From an uncultured Clostridia bacterium (GTDB taxonomy: Bacteria; Bacillota; Clostridia; Oscillospirales; Ruminococcaceae), in NCBI GenBank assembly GCA_937871145.1, contig CALMXN010000260.1, positions 1 through 5,232 on the forward strand: a DNA stretch of 5,232 bases. The letters are read 5' to 3'. Made by a program: the position numbers and the translations under genes. Of this stretch, positions 1-3,938 are shown in pieces; the first letter of the stretch is position 1; each line of letters starts with the position of its first letter. The notes under the pieces are model-generated. The model ran no database searches, was not told the origin of the DNA, and saw nothing but the letters and a program-made list of their open reading frames with translations.

Positions 1-430
1 CACCAGTCATTGAACCGTCAAGAAGTTTTTTGCCATTGAATTCTGTTGAAGAAGCGATTCTGTCAATTTCAGATTTCAAAGCTGTAACTTCTTTGTTAAG
101 GTTAGCTCTGTCAACTGTGTCATCATAAACGCCGTTAGCTGACTGAACAGCCAATTCACGCATTCTCTGAAGAATTGAGTGAGTTTCCTGAAGAGCACCT
201 TCAGCTGTTTGGATAAGAGAGATACCGTCCTGAGCATTTCTTGTAGCCTGCTTCAAACCGGAAATCTGACCTCTCATCTTTTCAGAAATAGCCAAACCAG
301 CAGCATCGTCGCCAGCTTTGTTAATTCTGTAGCCAGAAGAAAGTTTTTCAAGTGATTTAGCAACGTTAGAATTGTTAGTTGCCAATTGTCTGTGAGCGTT
401 CATTGCGCTAATATTATGTTGAATAATCAT
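1..430 (-). CDS. fliC: Flagellin, N-terminal 143 codons (partial at left edge)
   Basis: This is the filament subunit of the bacterial flagellum, exported by the flagellar type III system and polymerised outside the cell. The translated start MIIQHNISAMNAHRQL and the following SLEKLSSGYRINKAGDDAAG are the classic conserved flagellin D0/D1 N-terminus. The stretch QRMRELAVQSANG near residues 90-105 is the conserved D1 helix that forms the TLR5 recognition site in known flagellins, so the protein would be expected to be TLR5-visible (inference). The reading frame is open to position 2 and the gene continues beyond the window, so the variable central domain and the C-terminal D1/D0 are not seen. 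The ATG at 430-428 is preceded by AGGAGG with 7 nt spacing (AACTTT follows the final G, counting from the SD core). It has its own sigma-28 promoter and a long structured leader. Family assignment is very secure; whether it is the main or an accessory flagellin is unknown. Confidence 0.97.
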   Translation of the reverse strand, partial: MIIQHNISAMNAHRQLATNNSNVAKSLEKLSSGYRINKAGDDAAGLAISEKMRGQISGLKQATRNAQDGISLIQTAEGALQETHSILQRMRELAVQSANGVYDDTVDRANLNKEVTALKSEIDRIASSTEFNGKKLLDGSMTG

Positions 431-434
431 AAAG

Positions 435-447
435 TTACCTCCTGTAA
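435..447 (-). promoter_or_regulatory. Flagellin Shine-Dalgarno inside a small hairpin (candidate CsrA site)
   Basis: On the minus strand the ribosome binding site reads TTAC-AGGAG-GTAA. TTAC and GTAA can pair, leaving the GGA of the Shine-Dalgarno in the loop. CsrA binds GGA motifs in hairpin loops, and in Bacillus subtilis it represses the flagellin (hag) mRNA through a site overlapping the Shine-Dalgarno. The flanking TTACAGGAGGT is close to the CsrA consensus RUACARGGAUGU. The stem is only 4 bp, so the fold is weak by itself; csrA and fliW lie outside the window if present. Confidence 0.5.
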
Positions 448-453
448 TTTTAA

Positions 454-471
454 GGAGAATTCCATTTCTCC
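454..471 (-). promoter_or_regulatory. Second GGA-loop hairpin in the flagellin leader (candidate upstream CsrA site)
   Basis: On the minus strand GGAGAA-ATGGAA-TTCTCC forms a perfect 6-bp stem with GGA in a 6-nt loop. Its loop GGA is 21 nt upstream of the GGA in the Shine-Dalgarno hairpin, a spacing over which one CsrA dimer could bridge two sites. This matches the two-site layout known for B. subtilis hag. The structure is seen directly; CsrA binding is inferred. Confidence 0.5.
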
Positions 472-485
472 ATTTTTTTAATAAC

Positions 486-527
486 CGGAGTTCCTATTAA
501 AGCGGGCCCTCTTTACTAAGACCTCCG
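486..527 (-). other. Large hairpin in the flagellin 5' leader
   Basis: Read on the minus strand, three 5-bp helices (CGGAG/CTCCG, TCTTA/TAGGA with one G-U pair, TAAAG/CTTTA) stack in register, separated by two single G.A mismatches, with an 8-nt loop AGGGCCCG. The loop contains the self-complementary GGGCCC. No U-run follows, so it is not a terminator. It lies roughly 30-70 nt after the predicted transcription start. It may stabilise the mRNA or serve as a protein or loop-loop contact; I do not recognise it as a known riboswitch. Confidence 0.6.
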
Positions 528-534
528 TGCTGTG

Positions 535-551
535 AGCTTATTTTCTAAGCT
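535..551 (-). other. Hairpin at the 5' end of the flagellin mRNA
   Basis: AGCTTA-GAAAA-TAAGCT on the minus strand is a perfect 6-bp stem with a 5-nt loop, placed within a few nucleotides of the predicted transcription start (about position 555). A hairpin at the extreme 5' end commonly protects abundant mRNAs from decay; that role here is inference. Confidence 0.45.
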
Positions 552-561
552 TCTGTAAATT

Positions 562-588
562 ATATCGTCACAAAATAATATTACTTTA
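562..588 (-). promoter_or_regulatory. Sigma-28 (SigD/FliA) promoter of the flagellin gene
   Basis: The minus strand reads TAAA, exactly 15 nt, then GACGATAT. The Gram-positive sigma-D consensus is TAAA-N15-GCCGATAT, so only one core base differs. The predicted start is near position 555, giving a leader of about 125 nt. This places flagellin in the late flagellar regulon, as expected for its family. Confidence 0.88.
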
Positions 589-659
589 GCGTTTTTTGTA
601 GTAAATATAAAAAAATTTTGAAAAATAAAACAGTTTCTTTCTATTAATTATTAGTAACG

Positions 660-687
660 TTTAAATGAAAGTGAAATAGAATATACT
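660..687 (+). promoter_or_regulatory. Possible promoter of the unknown-protein/tgl operon
   Basis: A good -10 box TATACT (682-687) lies 25 nt before the ATG at 713, with a poor -35 (TTTAAA, 660-665) at 16 nt spacing. The overlapping AATATACTA also resembles the sigma-K -10 (CATAnnnTA, one mismatch), which would suit a spore-coat gene, but no sigma-K -35 stands at the right distance. The sigma factor is therefore undecided. The rest of 589-712 is AT-rich spacer between divergent genes with nothing else I can support. Confidence 0.35.
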
Positions 688-712
688 AATTAAATATTTT
701 TTGGAGGATATT

Positions 713-1690
713 ATGATTTACAGTACAGAACTTGAAAAAATCAAAGAACAAAATGGCACAGAAGTACTGAAAAACCGTTTTGAAAAAGCACTTATAAAAA
801 ATTCAACAGATGCAGTTACTCTTATTAATGATAAAGGAATAAGCTTTTCAACATTTTTTATTCTTATACCTTTATTAAAGAAATATAATACATTCAATAA
901 GCTCAATCTAAGGAACAGAATTGCACAGAAGCTTTATGATGAGTGCTTTTCCACTTCAGCACCGCAGGTGACATATACAAGAAGTAATGAAATATATGTA
1001 CTTAATTGGATTGTCAACAGTGCGGCATATGATGATGGAATTGATGATGACTTTGACAAAATGGTTGATTATGCTTATGCAAAGCTTCTTGATGAGGACA
1101 ACGAAACGCTGATAATAGAAAATGCAATAAATCTTGCTTTTATGAGAAATTCAAAGAATGAGTACAATCACGATTTAATCTGGGCAATTTTCCGTACTGG
1201 TAATCCAGAAGCATTACGGATTGTTGCAAAGCATCTTGCCTCTGACAATGATGAGGAAAAGGAATTTTCAAAAACTCTTCTTGAGAATGCAATGGATGAT
1301 GGCTTGGACGATGAAGAAGACAGGTTTGCTGATATTGATAAGTGGATTGAAGAAAATAAGCCGTATCTGAATTTTACGGGCAATGGCTATAACTATTCAA
1401 CCTCACCACGCTTCTGTGAGATCGGAAGAGCACACGTCTTCCGATCTGATACAAAATCAAAATATATGGGCAAGAGCAAAAAGGAATCAGGCTTTCCAAT
1501 GAATATACCACAGACTCAGACTCAGCTTGAAAATATAAGCAGCTTTAAAAAACTTGATTACAGAACGCAGGTAATACTCAGCAGATACTCAAAATTCCTG
1601 CACGATACTGATATAGAAAAATGGAAAAGGTGGCAAAGGCAAAGCCTTCAAAAACAAGTCGAAACTGTTTATGGTATAAGGGAGGTTTAG
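713..1690 (+). CDS. Unrecognised acidic, helix-rich protein in an operon with tgl; reading frame contains adapter sequence
   Basis: The start is the ATG at 713 (MIYSTELEKIKEQ), with GGAGG at 703-707; the TTG at 701 would place the ribosome site inside the gene. As read it encodes 325 residues. Residues 1-235 are soluble, very acidic in places (DDGIDDDFDK, DDGLDDEEDR) and look helical, with a stretch around residues 155-190 that vaguely resembles HEAT-type repeats. Residues 236-245 (EIGRAHVFRS) are translated Illumina adapter, not biology. Residues 246-325 are Lys/Gln-rich (11 Lys and 8 Gln in 80) and basic. No signal peptide or membrane segment is visible. The stop at 1688-1690 overlaps the leader of tgl, whose Shine-Dalgarno (1681-1685) lies within the last codons here, so the two are probably co-transcribed and translationally coupled. 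I do not recognise the family. A role linked to Tgl, as partner or substrate, is only inferred. Both halves may belong to one gene with lost sequence between them, or to two joined fragments. Confidence 0.7.
   Translation: MIYSTELEKIKEQNGTEVLKNRFEKALIKNSTDAVTLINDKGISFSTFFILIPLLKKYNTFNKLNLRNRIAQKLYDECFSTSAPQVTYTRSNEIYVLNWIVNSAAYDDGIDDDFDKMVDYAYAKLLDEDNETLIIENAINLAFMRNSKNEYNHDLIWAIFRTGNPEALRIVAKHLASDNDEEKEFSKTLLENAMDDGLDDEEDRFADIDKWIEENKPYLNFTGNGYNYSTSPRFCEIGRAHVFRSDTKSKYMGKSKKESGFPMNIPQTQTQLENISSFKKLDYRTQVILSRYSKFLHDTDIEKWKRWQRQSLQKQVETVYGIREV
1419..1447. other. Illumina TruSeq adapter remnant (assembly artefact)
   Basis: AGATCGGAAGAGCACACGTC is the standard start of the TruSeq read-1 adapter, and it runs into TTCCGATCT, the end of the complementary adapter strand. 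The result is an inverted repeat, AGATCGGAAGA (1419-1429) and TCTTCCGATCT (1437-1447), around a 7-nt centre. Such palindromic adapter joins arise in untrimmed reads and can fuse unrelated contig ends. The 29 nt are not a multiple of three, yet both flanks are open in the same frame as assembled, so the true sequence here is not recoverable from this window. Confidence 0.96.
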
Positions 1691-1691
1691 T

Positions 1692-2476
1692 ATGATAAGA
1701 TTTTCTCAGACTCAGGGTGACGTTTCAGAACTTGCTAATGGATATCCAAAAGACGGCATACAAAGACAGATTATCTCCATAATGGAGCTTAGCAATATGC
1801 CATATTCATTTAAAGATATCAATGAACTGAAATTCAACATTGATTTAAGAACACAGATAATAAATGCAGCGTATGCTCTTAATAACAGCGAGCTTGATTT
1901 TGCAGTTTTCAGAGAAACCCGTTGTAATGAAGCTTATTGGATAAGAGAAAGAAATGGTGGCTTCACATTGAAAGACGGGGTAAAGGCAAGTCATGCAATT
2001 TCAGATATTTTCAGGAACACAAGAAGTATGCCACAGAATGTGCCACCGCAATGTTAATGGTTTATTATATGGCATTATTACAAGTCTTTCCGCGGGAGCT
2101 TTTTGACAGCGTATTTGATAAAATATATCTTATGAACTGGCATGGCATTGATAGAAATTTAAAAGAGATAGGTATTATGAAGAAAATATACGACGGACTT
2201 CCTGGTGACAGAAGATATTTTAAAAACCCCGATGTTGATTTGATAGCTCCTGAATGGCAGGGTGAGAATGTCATTGATCTCGGTAACGGTACATATTATG
2301 GAAATGGTATCGGAATATATAGTTCTGATGAAATTATAAAATACCTGAACGAAAACAGAAATACAGACTCAACAGTATCAGCTTATCTTATGGACACCGC
2401 AGGTAACCCTGATTTTAAAAAGCTTTATAATATCCTTGAAAGATATCAGCTTCAGAGTTCATCCTTTACAGCATAA
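1692..2476 (+). pseudogene. tgl: Protein-glutamine gamma-glutamyltransferase Tgl, with a one-base frameshift
   Basis: Tgl is the small bacterial transglutaminase that cross-links spore-coat proteins through glutamine-lysine bonds, known from Bacillus subtilis (245 aa). The start is the ATG at 1692 with GGAGG 6 nt upstream. Frame one encodes residues 1-109, ending in KASHAISDIFRN, then meets a stop at 2055-2057. The frame used from 2021 to the stop at 2476 continues the family exactly: KKYATECATAMLMVYYMAL, then RRYFKNPD and WQGENVIDLG. Aligned with B. subtilis Tgl from memory, exactly one residue is missing, so one base is absent near 2019-2020; restored, the protein would be 261 aa. The catalytic cysteine is Cys117 (codon 2039-2041), preceded by Glu116, and Glu192 in GENVI matches Glu187 of B. 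subtilis. The residue matching His200 is Asn205. The downstream half shows no decay, so this is a recent mutation or a sequence error. As read, the first fragment ends before the active site and is not an enzyme. Confidence 0.9.
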
Positions 2477-2477
2477 A

Positions 2478-2504
2478 AAAAGCAGGAGCATTGCTCCTGC
2501 TTTT
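2478..2504. terminator. Bidirectional rho-independent terminator between tgl and the M23 gene
   Basis: GCAGGAGC-ATT-GCTCCTGC forms a perfect GC-rich 8-bp stem flanked by A-run and T-run, extending to 12 bp with AAAA/TTTT. It begins 2 nt after the tgl stop and ends 8 nt before the stop of the convergent gene. U-tracts follow in both directions (TTTT on plus, seven T on minus), so it serves both operons. Confidence 0.92.
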
Positions 2505-2512
2505 GATAATTG

Positions 2513-3184
2513 TTATTTACCAGGTCTTAAAAGATCAACCGGGTCAATAAAGTTTCCATTATCCTTGACTTCAAGGTGGAGATGTGAAGGAAGCGCTCTT
2601 TCGGATTCAGCAGTTTCACCAATTGAACCGATAACTGTTCCTGCACTTACTGTGTCGCCTTCTTTAACACTAAGAGTTGTGTTAAGGTTGCAGTATTTTG
2701 CAACAAGACCATTTCCGTGATCGATTGTTACAGTAGTACCAAGGAGAACATCATCCTTGACAGATTTTACTGTGCCGGTTGATATTGACTTAATAGGATC
2801 ACCAACTGCACCCTTAATGTCTGTACCATTATGAGTCTGCCATATCTTTGTTGTTTCTGAAAGAACAGGCTGTGGGTAAGAAAACGCTTTTACAATATCA
2901 CCGTTTACTGGCATAATAAGAAGCTGGTTTTCTTTTGCGTTTACATCGGTTGCATTTTCTGAGGTCTTATTCTTGTCTGCTTTGGCAAAGTCCCATTTTG
3001 ATGATGCATCTGCTTTTGGAACGGTAATTGAAGGTGCATTTCCCTTTATGTCATTAACAGTCTGTTTGTAGGAAATAAATCCAACAGTCATTACAGCTAC
3101 CAAGCATAAACATATTGCAATGTAAAAACCTTTGCCTGAAAAAATTTTCTTTACCTTTGAATTACTGAAATCAATCTTTTTCAT
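2513..3184 (-). CDS. spoIIQ: Membrane-anchored M23 (LytM) protein, probable SpoIIQ
   Basis: SpoIIQ is made in the forespore, sits in its membrane facing the intermembrane space, and joins SpoIIIAH in the channel needed for engulfment and forespore activity. This protein has 223 residues: a basic cytosolic start, one membrane helix (about 20-39, FYIAICLCLVAVMTVGFISY), a polar linker, and a C-terminal M23 domain (about 88-218). The zinc ligands are present: His118 and Asp122 in HNGTD, and His203 in HLHLEV, with His201 as the catalytic histidine. The domain is therefore probably catalytically complete, as in clostridial SpoIIQ and unlike B. subtilis SpoIIQ. The preceding TTKIWQTHNGTDI and the VDLL ending also resemble clostridial SpoIIQ as I recall it. 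The start is the ATG at 3184, with CGGAG 4 nt upstream; the in-frame ATG at 3229 follows CCCCCGAC and has no ribosome site. It is convergent with tgl and divergent from dpaA, both spore genes. M23 membership is certain; another sporulation or cell-division M23 protein is the alternative. Confidence 0.88.
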   Translation of the reverse strand: MKKIDFSNSKVKKIFSGKGFYIAICLCLVAVMTVGFISYKQTVNDIKGNAPSITVPKADASSKWDFAKADKNKTSENATDVNAKENQLLIMPVNGDIVKAFSYPQPVLSETTKIWQTHNGTDIKGAVGDPIKSISTGTVKSVKDDVLLGTTVTIDHGNGLVAKYCNLNTTLSVKEGDTVSAGTVIGSIGETAESERALPSHLHLEVKDNGNFIDPVDLLRPGK

Positions 3185-3274
3185 AATACTCCGTTTCTCC
3201 GACAGGGCTATTTGAGTATCCTTTTTCATGTCGGGGGAAAAAGGTAATATTTTTTAATGCCCTTTGGAGATATT

Positions 3275-3310
3275 TTTGACATATATTTGAAATTTATTCT
3301 TTATGTCAAA
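3275..3310. repeat. 9-bp inverted repeat in the divergent spoIIQ/dpaA intergenic region
   Basis: TTTGACATA (3275-3283) and TATGTCAAA (3302-3310) are perfect inverted copies separated by 18 nt. Each arm contains TTGACA, an ideal sigma-A -35 box; on the minus strand it is followed after 18 nt by TATATG, a passable -10 pointing to the M23 gene. The element could be a regulator operator, a minus-strand promoter, or both. The region is AT-rich, which raises the chance of coincidence, but the GACA/TGTC core is not low complexity. Confidence 0.45.
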
Positions 3311-3328
3311 TATTTTTAAAAAGATAGA

Positions 3329-3356
3329 ACGATAAAACAATATCAATCATATTATG
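3329..3356 (+). promoter_or_regulatory. Candidate sigma-K-like promoter for the dpaA fragment
   Basis: AC at 3329-3330, a 17-nt spacer, then CATATTATG at 3348-3356 resembles the mother-cell sigma-K pattern AC-N16/17-CATAnnnTA with one mismatch at the last base. Dipicolinate synthase is transcribed by sigma-K in B. subtilis, so the match fits the gene. The motif is short and AT-rich, so chance is possible. Confidence 0.35.
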
Positions 3357-3396
3357 AAATAGTAATTCAAGAAATAAAATGTCTTGTTATTATTTG

Positions 3397-3423
3397 AATT
3401 ATGCCAAAGTTTCTGGCGTAATT
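3397..3423 (+). other. Hairpin immediately upstream of the dpaA ribosome binding site
   Basis: AATTATGCCA and TGGCGTAATT pair over 10 bp with one U-G wobble around a 7-nt loop (AAGTTTC). The stem ends 6 nt before the GGGGG that probably serves as the ribosome binding site. A TATTTTT stretch follows, so it might act as a weak terminator or attenuator, or as a protein-binding RNA element; no alternative pairing partner is obvious. Confidence 0.4.
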
Positions 3424-3443
3424 ATTTTTGGGGGTTTGCCTTT

Positions 3444-3938
3444 ATGAATAAAAAAGAAGTATTTCTTATCGCAGGAGGAGATCTCAGACAATCCTATCTT
3501 GCAAACATTATTGCAAAACAGGCGAAGGTTTATGCATTCGGCCTTGAAAAAAGTGTTCTTGATGAGTCAATTACAGTTCTTGATAATATTGATGATTTAA
3601 AGGAACAGGTTAAATATGTTGTCCTCCCATTGCCTGTGACAAATGATGGCGTAAATATCAATATGCCTTATTTTAATGAAAAAGTATCACTGTATTCTTT
3701 AATCCCGTTCCTTAGTCATAATGCTGTTGTATTCGGTGGCAAGGTGGGAAAGGAATCAGCTATTTTTACTTATAAGGGCTTTGAAGTAATTGATTATCTT
3801 GAAAGAGAAGAACTGACTGTGCTCAATGCAGTACCTGTTGTGTTACTGAAATACATGAAAAACGGCACAGACTTTTTCGTCTGTGCCGTTGAATTTTTTT
3901 ATTATGCTCTTACCATTTCCTTTGAAACCTCGTCGTAA
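3444..3938 (+). pseudogene. dpaA: Dipicolinate synthase subunit A (SpoVFA), N-terminal domain only, truncated
   Basis: DpaA with DpaB makes dipicolinic acid from a lysine-pathway intermediate in the mother cell; the product loads into the spore core. The start is the ATG at 3444 (MNKKEVFLIAGGDLRQSYLA), aligning with the family start KIAVIGGDARQLEI; the preceding site is an atypical GGGGG run at 3430-3434. Residues 1-131 follow the DpaA N-terminal domain: GGDxRQ motif, DDLKEQVKYVVLPLPVTNDG, and EELTVLNAVP, matching the family's NSIPT segment. Family members are about 290 residues with a C-terminal NAD(P)-binding Rossmann domain. Here similarity ends at Pro131 (codon 3834-3836), after which the frame runs through a terminator hairpin into the 3' end of the opposite gene, giving 164 residues. 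The GxGxxG-bearing half is absent in all frames, and no dpaB follows. It is thus a gene remnant or the product of a local deletion or misassembly; the translated tail is not expected to be functional. Confidence 0.85.
3861..3900. terminator. Bidirectional rho-independent terminator after the dpaA fragment and the regulator gene
   Basis: AACGGCACAGAC and GTCTGTGCCGTT form a perfect 12-bp stem with the 6-nt loop TTTTTC. On plus it is followed by GAATTTTTTT, and on minus by a run of T after the stem. It sits 12 nt beyond the regulator's stop codon and inside the read-through frame of the dpaA fragment, so its natural owner is probably the regulator, possibly plus whatever dpaA-side gene originally ended here. 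Confidence 0.92.

Noticed and set aside
486..551. Cyclic-di-GMP riboswitch in the flagellin leader
   Set aside because: Neither the class I conserved core nor the class II pseudoknot sequences are recognisable.
718..906. Minus-strand open frame of 62 codons
   Set aside because: Antisense to the conserved-looking plus-strand gene, without ribosome binding site or recognisable protein features.
1168..1383. Minus-strand open frame of 71 codons
   Set aside because: Serine-rich shadow of the acidic GAT/GAA codons on the plus strand; no start signal.
1419..1447. Perfect 11-bp inverted repeat as a biological hairpin or recombination site
   Set aside because: The bases are exactly the Illumina adapter and its complement.
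2013..2030. Programmed -1 frameshift in tgl
   Set aside because: No slippery heptamer, no clear stimulatory structure, and other Tgl genes are known to me as single frames; kept only as a remote alternative.
2065..2274. Minus-strand open frame of 69 codons
   Set aside because: Antisense to the conserved C-terminal half of Tgl.
2436..2720. Plus-strand open frame of 94 codons
   Set aside because: Crosses a strong terminator and runs antisense to the M23 zinc-binding domain.
3185..3229. Upstream start codon for the M23 protein (15 extra residues)
   Set aside because: No ribosome site before it, whereas the ATG at 3184 has CGGAG at good spacing and gives the normal short cytosolic tail.
3384..3443. 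Upstream start for the dpaA fragment (20 extra residues)
   Set aside because: The extension is translated from the leader hairpin and does not align with the family; ATG 3444 does.
3837..3897. Continuation of DpaA in another frame after Pro131
   Set aside because: One frame begins with TEIHEK, loosely like the family's TxEG, but it closes within about 60 nt and shows no Rossmann motif.
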